A DNA stretch of 64,000 bases from the NCBI GenBank assembly GCA_910577555.1, contig CAJTLF010000010.1, forward strand, positions 1-64,000, read 5' to 3'. The stretch comes from an uncultured Christensenella sp. (lineage in GTDB: Bacteria; Bacillota; Clostridia; Christensenellales; Borkfalkiaceae). The notes under the pieces are model-generated. The model saw only the letters and a list, made by a program, of their open reading frames with translations. It searched no databases and had not been told where the DNA came from. Of this stretch, positions 1-7,334 are shown in pieces. Position numbers and translations under genes: made by a program. Numbering within the stretch: position 1 is the stretch's first letter; every line of letters begins with the position of its first letter.

Positions 1-1
1 C

Positions 2-49
2 CCACCAATAATTCTTAGTTATTTAAAGGAAAAATGGAGCAATAAATAA
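2..49 (+). CDS. Possible 3' end of a gene cut by the window edge
   Basis: Frame 2 is open from the window edge to a TAA at 47-49 and encodes 15 residues ending in KEKWSNK. A strong hairpin starts at the stop codon. This could be the tail of a plus-strand gene lying mostly outside the window, but 15 codons prove nothing, so the call is tentative. Confidence 0.2.
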   Translation, partial: PPIILSYLKEKWSNK

Positions 50-80
50 AGAGATGCAAGTTTGTTTTGCATCTCTTTAT
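48..80 (-). terminator. Hairpin downstream of the transposase gene
   Basis: A 12-bp perfect stem, AAAGAGATGCAA (48-59) paired with 67-78, has a T-rich tract on the minus strand (TTTATTTATT). It lies about 75 nt past the transposase stop, so it most likely ends that transcript. It could also serve a plus-strand gene entering from the left. Confidence 0.5.
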
Positions 81-155
81 CAAGCAAAGTAATTGCCGTT
101 AGATAAACATCAATTAAAATAAAGGCAGATATAGAGCCATATAAATTCTAATAAA

Positions 156-1319
156 TTAAAAAGGCTCTTGATTATGTATCTCGTCAAAATCGTCTAAAAC
201 TTCTTTAGGCGTTCTGTAATTTAAACGTGAGTGCAGGCGAAAGTTATTGTAATAATCAATATAATTATAAACAGATTGGAAGAATTCTTCGGGAGAATTA
301 TATGATTTTCGATAGAGTTCTTCTTTTTTTAGTGTTGCAAATAATGATTCCATATGTGCATTGTCTTGGGGAGTAGCTATCCTTGAAAATGACTGTTTAA
401 CACCATATGCTTTCAGCATTGCACGAATACTTGATGCGGTGAAGTTTGCGCCTTGGTCGCTATGAAAAATCAACCCATAAGGCGGGTTACGTTTTTCATA
501 AGCATCAACAAAAGTATTTGCTACAAGTGCTGAATCATTATTTGTAGAAATATTGAATGAGATAACATAACGAGAATAAATATCTTCAATTGAACAAATA
601 TAGAATTTGCAGTCGCAAACATAAAATTCTGTTATATCGCTAAGCCAAGCAATATCGGGAGAACTTAAAGCATATCGCTTTTTATATCTCAAAATATTTT
701 CACTTGAAAAATTTTGTTTGTTTTGAGGGCGGGCTGGCTTTTTGCCGATTTCAACGCGTATGCCGTTTTCTTTCATTAATCGAGAAACTCTTTTATAAGA
801 AGTGATAAAACCTTTTCTTGCAAGTTCATGGCAAATGCGCTTTGAACCATAGCAGGGATTATCTGTGGCTATAGCTATTATTTGAAGAGCTAGCTGTTTG
901 TTTTGCAACTCAGTTTTAGTTTCTTTGTGTGCGTCAAATCGATAAAACTTTGATCTATTAACATTTAATGCTTCACACAAATATTTAATAGGGTATTGTG
1001 CTTTATATTTTTTTATTGCATTTAGTTTATCGATTTCTGAAGATTGAGGAGAGCAGCCAATAACACTATAAATTTCTAAAAGTTTCTTTATTCTGTTGTT
1101 CTCCAATAGAATATTATTAAAATCGTGTTTAGTTATTATTGTTCCATTAGAACGAAATAGCTTTTTGTATTCTTCAACCCAATAGTAGAATGTGCTTTTG
1201 GGTACATTATATTTAGTGTGAAGACTCTTTCCGTTTCTGCCACGCAAATACATTTTAACAATATTTCTCTTAAATTTATCTGTATAATCTTTTTTTGCAT
1301 TTGCATTTTTATTACTCAT
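156..1319 (-). CDS. IS3-family transposase (single-frame OrfAB)
   Basis: This 387-residue transposase is read as one continuous frame. An N-terminal helix-turn-helix (about 10-50, with KSTFYYWVEEY) is followed by a linker, an HTH_21-like region (about 145-190) and an rve-type integrase core. The catalytic DDE triad is visible: D228 in WLSDITEF, D288 in HSDQGANF and E324 in NAHMESLF, with 35 residues between the second D and the E as IS3 requires. IS3 elements usually encode OrfA and OrfB in two frames joined by frameshifting, so the fused frame is a variant. It has its own promoter and a clear AAAGGAG ribosome site. It looks intact and potentially active. The ends of the element and its target duplication could not be fixed; the left end may lie outside the window. 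Confidence 0.93.
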   Translation of the reverse strand: MSNKNANAKKDYTDKFKRNIVKMYLRGRNGKSLHTKYNVPKSTFYYWVEEYKKLFRSNGTIITKHDFNNILLENNRIKKLLEIYSVIGCSPQSSEIDKLNAIKKYKAQYPIKYLCEALNVNRSKFYRFDAHKETKTELQNKQLALQIIAIATDNPCYGSKRICHELARKGFITSYKRVSRLMKENGIRVEIGKKPARPQNKQNFSSENILRYKKRYALSSPDIAWLSDITEFYVCDCKFYICSIEDIYSRYVISFNISTNNDSALVANTFVDAYEKRNPPYGLIFHSDQGANFTASSIRAMLKAYGVKQSFSRIATPQDNAHMESLFATLKKEELYRKSYNSPEEFFQSVYNYIDYYNNFRLHSRLNYRTPKEVLDDFDEIHNQEPF

Positions 1320-1342
1320 AAAAACTCCTTTGTGGGTTCAAA

Positions 1343-1371
1343 ATTATAACAAAAAAGACGATTTTCGTAAA
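1343..1371 (-). promoter_or_regulatory. Promoter of the IS3 transposase
   Basis: On the minus strand, TTTACG (1366-1371) and TATAAT (1343-1348) are separated by 17 nt, followed by AAAGGAG and the ATG at 1319. The -35 box lies in the arm of the 1358-1403 hairpin. Confidence 0.65.
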
Positions 1372-1403
1372 GTAAAGGCAGTGAGTTTACTTGCGAAAAT
1401 CGT
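1358..1403 (-). terminator. Imperfect hairpin between tRNA-Trp and the transposase
   Basis: The arms ACGATTTTCG (1358-1367) and CGAAAATCGT (1394-1403) pair perfectly, with an inner AAGTAAA/TTTACTT extension. On the minus strand it is followed by CTTTTTTG. It can act as a second terminator that shields the transposase from tRNA read-through, a common feature at insertion-sequence ends. Confidence 0.5.
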
Positions 1404-1421
1404 TTAAAATCATTATAATAG

Positions 1422-1474
1422 AAAAAGGATGTCGAAAAACAGTCCAATAAAAACTGTATCAAATTTCGACACCC
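1422..1474 (-). terminator. Terminator of tRNA-Trp
   Basis: About 10 nt after the tRNA 3' end, the minus strand forms a stem of GGGTGTCGAAA against TTTCGACATCC with an inner ACAGT/ACTGT stem, followed by TTTTT. The order tRNA, hairpin, T-run supports an intrinsic terminator. The TGTCGAAA ends could instead belong to an insertion-sequence terminal repeat. Confidence 0.6.
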
Positions 1475-1482
1475 TTCCACAT

Positions 1483-1557
1483 TGGCAGGGGAGACACGAT
1501 TCGAACATGCAACCGACGGTTTTGGAGACCGCGACTCTACCGTTGAGCTACTCCCCT
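1483..1557 (-). tRNA. tRNA-Trp (anticodon CCA), 3' CCA encoded
   Basis: Reading the minus strand from 1557, the acceptor stem AGGGGAG pairs with CTCCCCT. A D-arm with TAGCTCAACGGTAGAG, an anticodon loop CTCCAAA on a 5-bp stem, a T-arm with GGTTCGAATC-like sequence, discriminator G and an encoded CCA (1483-1485) follow. Anticodon CCA reads UGG, hence tryptophan. The gene stands alone, followed by its own terminator. Confidence 0.95.
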
Positions 1558-1618
1558 GTAGCAATGACGATTATATATCATTACGGTAGGTTTAGTCAAC
1601 TCTTTTTGGAGGTAAATT

Positions 1619-2422
1619 ATGAAAAAACAATTCAAATTAGGCGTTATCGGTGGCGGTTACGACGCGTTTTCGCTGTTGCGCGGAGTTGTTTTATCAGATT
1701 TTATACGCGAGAAGAAAATTATCGTAAGCGACGAAAATGAAGACGCGTTGGACGAGATTGAAAACAGTCTCGGAGTAAAAACCACGCTGAGCAATAAATT
1801 CGTTGCACAGAACAGCGAATACCTTGTTTTGGCGGTAAATCCCAAAGAGTTTACGAAAGTGGCTGAAACGTTGGAAGGTGTAAGACCTGAAAAAGTCATT
1901 TCGTTAATGAACGGAATAACGAAAAGCCAAATTAAGAACGCGCTTGGCGTTGGTCTTATAAAAGTTGCCCGTGTCGTAATGAATTTGCCTTGTTTTATCG
2001 GTAGCGGTGCAATCGGTATCGATATGACCGATTTTAATAAAAGCCTTGACGATACCGAATTTATAAGTAAGGCGTTGTCTAACGTTGGCAGAACGGTAAG
2101 TCTTGGGGAAGATAATCTTAACGCCGTTACCGCTTTGAGCGGTAACGGGGTTTATTCTCTTATGTTTTTGGACGGCTTGATAGATGCAGGGGTAAATCTC
2201 GGTCTTTCCAGAAACCACGCAAAAATACTCGCTGTCGAATCGGTTATGGGTATTGCGGAGCTTGTGCGTCGGGAAGATAAAAGTATTGACGATTTGGTTT
2301 TGCAAACTTGCAAAGAGAATAGCTCGGCTATTAAATCCGTAAAGGCGTTGCAGGACGGCGAGTTTAAAAAACTTATCAACAGAGCTGTTTCCGTCTGTTT
2401 TTCGAAGGACGGCGAACAATGA
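1619..2422 (+). CDS. Pyrroline-5-carboxylate reductase-like protein (divergent ProC)
   Basis: This 267-residue protein has the ProC layout: an N-terminal Rossmann fold (GVIGGGYDAF, residues 8-17) and a C-terminal helical dimerisation half. ProC makes proline by NAD(P)H-dependent reduction of pyrroline-5-carboxylate. Several family signatures are altered. The usual MPNxP is MNLP (121-124), the GSGPAY segment reads GNGVYS (175-180), and the usual TSPGGTT stretch near 229-238 is replaced by QTCKENSSAI. The last two form the substrate pocket, so activity or substrate may differ from true ProC. The start has a strong GGAGG 7 nt upstream. It overlaps rnhA by 4 nt, so the two are co-translated. Confidence 0.75.
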   Translation: MKKQFKLGVIGGGYDAFSLLRGVVLSDFIREKKIIVSDENEDALDEIENSLGVKTTLSNKFVAQNSEYLVLAVNPKEFTKVAETLEGVRPEKVISLMNGITKSQIKNALGVGLIKVARVVMNLPCFIGSGAIGIDMTDFNKSLDDTEFISKALSNVGRTVSLGEDNLNAVTALSGNGVYSLMFLDGLIDAGVNLGLSRNHAKILAVESVMGIAELVRREDKSIDDLVLQTCKENSSAIKSVKALQDGEFKKLINRAVSVCFSKDGEQ

Positions 2423-2865
2423 AAAAAGTTATTCTATATACCGACGGTGCTTGTTCCGTAAATCCCGGTGTCGGCGGTTGGGGTGCGGTTTTATCGTTCA
2501 ACGGTTTTGAAAAGCAATTTTCTGGTGCCGAAGCTGATACTACTAATAACCGTATGGAATTAAAAGCCGTAATCGAAGGGTTAAAACGGCTTAAAGAACC
2601 GTGCGAAGTGGAAGTTTACAGCGATTCTGCTTACGTAGTCAATGCGTTCCAGAATAATTGGATATACGGCTGGGAAAAGAGCGGTTATAAAAAATCGGAT
2701 AACAAGCCCGTTTTAAACGATGATTTATGGCGGGAATTATTGCGGCTTACCAGAGAACATAGCGTCAAATTTATTAAAGTTAAAGGTCATGCCGATAACG
2801 AATATAACAACCTTTGCGACAAGTTGGCTACGACTGCGGTTAAAAATTTTAAAGTCGGATTATAA
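2419..2865 (+). CDS. rnhA: Ribonuclease HI
   Basis: This 148-residue type 1 RNase H cleaves the RNA strand of RNA-DNA hybrids. All catalytic residues are present at near E. coli numbering: D9 (YTDGAC), E47 (RMELKA), D69 (YSDSAYV), H124 (KGHADN) and D134 (NLCDKLA). The basic handle region around residues 80-100 is also present. Its ATG overlaps the stop of the proC-like gene (ATGA). Length and motifs are typical for bacterial RnhA. Confidence 0.95.
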   Translation: MKKVILYTDGACSVNPGVGGWGAVLSFNGFEKQFSGAEADTTNNRMELKAVIEGLKRLKEPCEVEVYSDSAYVVNAFQNNWIYGWEKSGYKKSDNKPVLNDDLWRELLRLTREHSVKFIKVKGHADNEYNNLCDKLATTAVKNFKVGL

Positions 2866-2898
2866 ATTTTTGTCTTTTACTATATAATAATAGTAATA

Positions 2899-3816
2899 AT
2901 GAACCGCGTCGACGTATTAAAACACACAGTAAATATTCTGGCGGTTGTGCTTATGAGTGCAATCGCTTTTCTTTTTCTTGCATACGGATTTAGTTATAAA
3001 AATATAGGTTTTGTCGCAGCAAATTTTACGATATTGGTGGCGGTAACGGGCGTTTTATGTACAGCAATTATGCTTGCGGGTATAATTTTTTACTGTTTCA
3101 ACATAACTTCGCCTTATCGTTTGCTCGTTTGTGTCCTTGCGTTTATTGACGTATGTGCGGTAGTGTTTTACGCGCTGTGTGCAAGCGGGTTAATTTCAAA
3201 AATAAACAGTGTAGACGCACTGCGTGCTTATATAGAAAGTACGGGTGCTTGGGCGGCCGTAATTTATACTGTTTTTTGTTTCTTACAGGTAGTTATGTTG
3301 CCCGTCCCCGGTTCGGTAGCCGTTGCCGTCGGAACGGCTATGTTCGGACCGTTTAAATGTTCGCTTTACAGTTTCATCGGGATAGTTACGGGTTCTATAG
3401 TTGCCTTTGCTATAGGCAGATGGGTAGGTTATCGCGCGGTGTGCTGGATTGTGGGAAAAGAAAGTCTTGATAAGTGGCTGAAAAAATTGAAGGGCAGAGA
3501 TTATCTCATACTTTCGCTTATGTTTTTATTGCCGCTTTTTCCCGACGATATTCTGTGCTTCGTGGCCGGATTGTCGTCGATGACTTGGGGATATTTTGTA
3601 ATAATGATAATAATAACACGGGCAATTTCGGTTTTTACTTCGGCGTACTCGTTTGAGCTTATACCTTTTAATACGTGGTGGGGCATTCTGATTTGGTGCG
3701 TTATAGTTGCATTGGTTATTGCGTCTTTCTGGGCGGTGTGCAAGTACTATAAGCAGATAGACGATTTCATAAAAAATAAGTTAAAATTAAAAAATGCAAG
3801 CAGTAAACTGAAGTAA
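2899..3816 (+). CDS. TVP38/TMEM64-family (VTT domain) integral membrane protein
   Basis: This 305-residue multi-pass membrane protein has hydrophobic segments near residues 10-30, 40-65, 70-95, 115-145, 150-175, 200-235 and 255-285. The core from about 115 to 235 carries the VTT pattern, with GSVAVAVGTAMFGP, a GxxxGSIVAFAIGRWVG segment and LPLFPDDILCFVAGLSSM. VTT proteins are related to DedA transporters and lipid scramblases, and the substrate here is unknown. No Shine-Dalgarno site is visible. A TATAAT at 2883-2888 only 11 nt before the ATG suggests a nearly leaderless message or a different start. Confidence 0.8.
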   Translation: MNRVDVLKHTVNILAVVLMSAIAFLFLAYGFSYKNIGFVAANFTILVAVTGVLCTAIMLAGIIFYCFNITSPYRLLVCVLAFIDVCAVVFYALCASGLISKINSVDALRAYIESTGAWAAVIYTVFCFLQVVMLPVPGSVAVAVGTAMFGPFKCSLYSFIGIVTGSIVAFAIGRWVGYRAVCWIVGKESLDKWLKKLKGRDYLILSLMFLLPLFPDDILCFVAGLSSMTWGYFVIMIIITRAISVFTSAYSFELIPFNTWWGILIWCVIVALVIASFWAVCKYYKQIDDFIKNKLKLKNASSKLK

Positions 3817-3823
3817 ATTTTAA

Positions 3824-3847
3824 GGCGGCGTAAAGCCGTCTTTTTTT
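3824..3847 (+). terminator. Intrinsic terminator after the VTT gene
   Basis: GGCGGC and GCCGTC form a 6-bp stem around GTAAA, followed by seven T residues (3841-3847). It separates the 1.6-3.8 kb cluster from the sodium-pump operon. Confidence 0.75.
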
Positions 3848-3882
3848 AGTCGGTTTTTTAAGTAAATTATTATCAAAATTGT

Positions 3883-3910
3883 TTGCATTTGCAAATATTT
3901 GTGTTAAAAT
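3883..3910 (+). promoter_or_regulatory. Promoter of the sodium-pump decarboxylase operon
   Basis: TTGCAT (3883-3888) and TAAAAT (3905-3910) are 16 nt apart, just past a terminator and about 35 nt upstream of the first gene, which has AGGAG at 3935-3939. Confidence 0.55.
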
Positions 3911-3945
3911 GTATATGTAGGAAATTTGGCATTCAGGAGAATGGT

Positions 3946-5322
3946 ATGGATAAAATAAGCTTATTGCAAAAACGCAAAAAGCAAATACTCGATGCTGGAA
4001 AAGCTATAAGGGCGGATATTGCCGCGCTCGTGGACGAAGAAAGTTTTGTTGAGCTTTCAAGTTTCAGCTTTTCAAAAAATGAATTTTACGGAGAAAATGC
4101 GGAAGGCGAAGGTGTAGTAACGGGCTTTGCTACTATTAACGATTGCCCTTTTTATATCGCGGCGCAGAATTTTGCCGTACTTTCCGGCGGCGTTAGTAAA
4201 GCCGCTTGTGAAAAGTTGGCAAAGTGCATTGCTCAGGCAGAAAAAACTTCTACTCCTATAATTTATATATTATCGTCGCACGGCGTGCAGATTGGCGAAG
4301 GAGTGAGCGTACTCGAAGGGCTTGCGAACTTGATTTTAAAAGTTTCACAGTTAAAGGGCAGTATACCGCAATACCTTATTGTAAACGGTGAAGTTTACGG
4401 CCAGTTATCCTTACTTGCCGCATCGTGCGATTTTAATTATTTTATTGATAAAAAGAGCGCTTTATGCACCAACAGTCCGTTGGTTCTCTCTGCTAAATCG
4501 GGTAAAAATCTTTCTGCTGTTCAGGTGGGCGGTGCTGAAGGGATTAAAAACGCACAGCTTTGTACGTTTACGGTTAAAGATTTTGCGCAAATTAAGGAAT
4601 CGATTTCGGAAATTAACGAGCTTTTAGCTCTACCCGTCGCTGACGGCGGTGACCTTAATTTAGATTTGCCTGCTCTCAATAAAGCTATAGACGCAAAAGC
4701 TGTCGTCGGCGCGTTTGATGAAAATACGGCAATCGAGCTTGGGGCTACTTATTGTCCCGAAGTGAAGTGTTATCTTACGAGAATAGGCGGAATAGCGGTG
4801 GCGTGCGCAGTTTTCGACGGGAAAAACGGAGTAGAACTCAACGCGGCAAACGTAAGAAAATTAAAGGATTTTGCGGAGTTTGTTTGTTGTTACGGTTTGC
4901 CTTACGTAACCTTCGTCAATACGCTTGGAATTGCTTGTGAAGCGAGCGTAAACGACGGACTGGTTTTAAAAGAACTTGCTGAATACGTTTCCGTTCTCGA
5001 TTGCATAGACGCGGCTAAAATTTCGGTCGTTTACGGTAAGGCAATCGGTCTTGGGTACACCGTTTTTGCGGCAAAATCAATGGGTTACGATTACAGCTAC
5101 GCACTTGCCAACGCTAAAATAGCACTTTTTGACAGCGTTCAGGGTGCGGAAATCGAGTATTCAGACTATAAGAAAGTAAGCGTTGAAAAATTGCGCGAAA
5201 AATATGCAGAAGAAAATTCCGACCCTATTAATGCGGCAAAATACGGTTATATAGACGATATAATTCAGCCTGCATTTTTAAAGAAATACTTAATAGCGTC
5301 GTTGCAGATGCTCGTAAAGTGA
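3946..5322 (+). CDS. Biotin-dependent acyl-CoA carboxyltransferase (MmdA/12S-like)
   Basis: This 458-residue protein has the two crotonase-fold halves of acyl-CoA carboxyltransferases, the family of methylmalonyl-CoA decarboxylase alpha (MmdA), glutaconyl-CoA decarboxylase alpha and the transcarboxylase 12S subunit. These move carboxyl groups between an acyl-CoA and carboxybiotin. Visible family segments include FYGENAEGEGVVTGFATI, AAQNFAVLSGGVSKA, and in the second half GIACEASVNDG and KAIGLGYTVFAAKSMGYDY. It is shorter than typical MmdA (about 510) and divergent in the acyl-CoA site, so the acyl group cannot be named. ATG 3946 is preferred over an upstream in-frame start at 3883 because AGGAG lies at 3935-3939. 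It is the first gene of a five-gene operon. Confidence 0.85.
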   Translation: MDKISLLQKRKKQILDAGKAIRADIAALVDEESFVELSSFSFSKNEFYGENAEGEGVVTGFATINDCPFYIAAQNFAVLSGGVSKAACEKLAKCIAQAEKTSTPIIYILSSHGVQIGEGVSVLEGLANLILKVSQLKGSIPQYLIVNGEVYGQLSLLAASCDFNYFIDKKSALCTNSPLVLSAKSGKNLSAVQVGGAEGIKNAQLCTFTVKDFAQIKESISEINELLALPVADGGDLNLDLPALNKAIDAKAVVGAFDENTAIELGATYCPEVKCYLTRIGGIAVACAVFDGKNGVELNAANVRKLKDFAEFVCCYGLPYVTFVNTLGIACEASVNDGLVLKELAEYVSVLDCIDAAKISVVYGKAIGLGYTVFAAKSMGYDYSYALANAKIALFDSVQGAEIEYSDYKKVSVEKLREKYAEENSDPINAAKYGYIDDIIQPAFLKKYLIASLQMLVK

Positions 5323-5329
5323 GTTTGAT

Positions 5330-5704
5330 ATGTATTTGAATTTATTGGACATAGTTGCCGGCAGCGATAAAAATTATTATTTTGAAAACTTCGGCGAAGC
5401 GTTAATTTACGCTTTGATAGGTTTTCTGATAGTTTTCGTCGGCATTTCTATAATAATAGTAATAATTTGGTTGTTGGGGCTTTTATTTAAAAAGACCGAT
5501 AATCTGGCTTTTCTGCGCGGGTGGGGAGCAAAAATAAAAGCTAAGCGCGCGGCGAAAAATAGTTCGGAGCAGTCTGAAATTGTTGAAAATTCCGATGAGA
5601 TTTCCGATGAAGTAAAGGCGGCAATAATAGCCGCGATAATGGCTTATTACTGCGAAGAAAAACCGCAGTGTGAATTTAAAGTAAAGAGAATTAAGAGAAT
5701 ATAA
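5330..5704 (+). CDS. OadG-like gamma subunit of a sodium-pump decarboxylase
   Basis: This 124-residue protein has one strong transmembrane helix (about 25-52), a basic cytoplasmic stretch and a C-terminal segment, DEVKAAIIAAIMAYY followed by KVKRIKRI. That tail is the hallmark of OadG/MmdD small subunits, which anchor and assemble the complex. Position between the carboxyltransferase (7 nt upstream) and the biotin carrier (11 nt downstream) supports the call, since overall sequence in this family is poorly conserved. Confidence 0.8.
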   Translation: MYLNLLDIVAGSDKNYYFENFGEALIYALIGFLIVFVGISIIIVIIWLLGLLFKKTDNLAFLRGWGAKIKAKRAAKNSSEQSEIVENSDEISDEVKAAIIAAIMAYYCEEKPQCEFKVKRIKRI

Positions 5705-5715
5705 GGAGTTTAAAT

Positions 5716-6069
5716 ATGCGTAATTTCGTTGTTACAATCGACGGTAAAAGTTATTCCGTAGGGGTTGAAGAAGTCGGAGAGAGTGCAGGTAGTTATTCAA
5801 TTGCGCCGCAGACTGTGCAAACGTCCGCTCCCGCGCCTAAGGCTACCGTGAATGCAAAGGGTGAAAAGGTTTTGTCTCCGTTCCCCGGACTTATTAAAAA
5901 TATACTCGTTGCCGACGGTTCGGCGGTAAAGAAGGACCAGCCTATAATGGTGCTTGAAGCTATGAAAATGGATAACGAGATAACCGCTCCTTGCGACGGT
6001 AAAATTACCGTTAGTGTGGTTAAGGGCGCAAACGTTGAAACGAACGCGGTGCTTGCCGTTATTGGTTAA
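5716..6069 (+). CDS. Biotin carboxyl carrier subunit
   Basis: This 117-residue protein is the carrier of the complex. A short N-terminal beta segment precedes an Ala/Pro linker (about 28-50) and a biotinyl domain (51-117) with EAMKM, where K84 is the biotinylated lysine. It resembles MmdC/GcdC and the 1.3S subunit of transcarboxylase. The biotin shuttles CO2 between the carboxyltransferase and the membrane beta subunit. It has an AAGGAG ribosome site and 8 nt separate it from oadB. No biotin carboxylase is encoded nearby, so ATP-driven carboxylation is not the likely reaction. Confidence 0.93.
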   Translation: MRNFVVTIDGKSYSVGVEEVGESAGSYSIAPQTVQTSAPAPKATVNAKGEKVLSPFPGLIKNILVADGSAVKKDQPIMVLEAMKMDNEITAPCDGKITVSVVKGANVETNAVLAVIG

Positions 6070-6077
6070 GGAGTTGT

Positions 6078-7322
6078 ATGCATAATTTACTTGCTGTAGA
6101 CTTCGGCAAGATTTTCGGCAACCTTTACGAATCAATGGGGTTTGTTCAGGGAAATTTGCAAAACTATATAATGTTGCTTATTTCGTTCGTGCTGATGTAT
6201 CTCGCCGTTGTCAAAAAATTTGAGCCGATGCTCCTTTTACCGATAGCGTTTGGTATGTTCTTGATAAATATACCCGGTGCGGAAAAAGTGCTTTGGGGTA
6301 CTTATCCTGAAGGTCAGACTTCTTACGACAGTGTGGAAAATCGCGGTCTTTTATGGTATTTGTATTTCGGCGTCGATAAAGTTATTTATCCCCCGCTTAT
6401 TTTCCTTGGAATAGGTGCAATGACCGATTTCGGACCGTTGATTGCAAATCCCAAGAGTATGCTTATCGGTGCAGGCGCGCAGCTCGGTATATTTATCGCG
6501 TTTCTGCTTGCCGCGGCTCTTGGTTTTTCGGTTGCGGCGGCTGCAGCAATTGCTATAATTGGCGGAGCCGACGGGCCTACCGCAATACTCGTAACTTCGC
6601 GGCTTGCGGGTGATTACGTACCTACGATAGCTATTGCGGCATATTCGTATATGGCGTTAATTCCAATTATCCAAAAACCTTTGATGAGATTGCTTACGAC
6701 TAAGAAAGAACGCGCAATTCGTATGAAACCGTTGCGTCAGGTAAGCAAACTTGAAAAGATTTTGTTCCCTATAATAGTTACGCTTGTCGTCGGTATTGTT
6801 TTACCCGATTCAATCGCGCTTTTGGGTATGTTAATGCTCGGCAATCTTTTTAAAGAGTCGGGCGTCGTTGACAGATTATCCACTCAGGCGCAGAACGGTC
6901 TCATGAATACTATTACGATATTTTTGGGAATTGCCGTGGGAAGTAAAGCTAAGGGCGAGATTTTTCTGAGTTGGGCAACTTTGGAAATTATAGCAATAGG
7001 ATTATTTGCTTTCGTTATAGGTACTATAGGCGGTTTGCTCGTGGCAAAAGTTATGTGTAAATTGACTAAAGGGCAGATAAATCCGTTGATAGGCTCGGCG
7101 GGCGTTTCCGCAGTTCCCATGGCAGCACGTATATCGGAAGACGTGGGAAGGGAATACGACCCGCAGAACCATTTGCTTATGCATGCGATGGGTCCAAACG
7201 TCGCGGGTGTTATCGGGTCAGCGATAGCCGCAGGCGTTCTGTTGGCTTGTTTCGGCGGATACGTAGACGGTACCGCTTCGGGTGAAGCCGTTGCCGGAAT
7301 TGTCGGTTTGTTGGCGGCTTAA
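6078..7322 (+). CDS. oadB: Sodium-translocating decarboxylase beta subunit
   Basis: This 414-residue membrane protein has many hydrophobic segments and the signature GGADGPTAI (162-170), whose D165 matches the aspartate essential for Na+ transport in Klebsiella OadB. The C-terminal part carries SAGVSAVPMAARISEDVG and GPNVAGVIGSAIAAG, also conserved in the family. OadB/MmdB/GcdB subunits decarboxylate carboxybiotin and export Na+ across the cytoplasmic membrane. The presence of this subunit makes the operon energy-conserving rather than purely biosynthetic. Confidence 0.93.
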   Translation: MHNLLAVDFGKIFGNLYESMGFVQGNLQNYIMLLISFVLMYLAVVKKFEPMLLLPIAFGMFLINIPGAEKVLWGTYPEGQTSYDSVENRGLLWYLYFGVDKVIYPPLIFLGIGAMTDFGPLIANPKSMLIGAGAQLGIFIAFLLAAALGFSVAAAAAIAIIGGADGPTAILVTSRLAGDYVPTIAIAAYSYMALIPIIQKPLMRLLTTKKERAIRMKPLRQVSKLEKILFPIIVTLVVGIVLPDSIALLGMLMLGNLFKESGVVDRLSTQAQNGLMNTITIFLGIAVGSKAKGEIFLSWATLEIIAIGLFAFVIGTIGGLLVAKVMCKLTKGQINPLIGSAGVSAVPMAARISEDVGREYDPQNHLLMHAMGPNVAGVIGSAIAAGVLLACFGGYVDGTASGEAVAGIVGLLAA

Positions 7323-7334
7323 GGAGAATATAAA

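Noticed and set aside
3941..3943. ATG at 3941 as the start of the carboxyltransferase
   Set aside because: It is out of frame; the in-frame ATG at 3946 has the right spacing to AGGAG.
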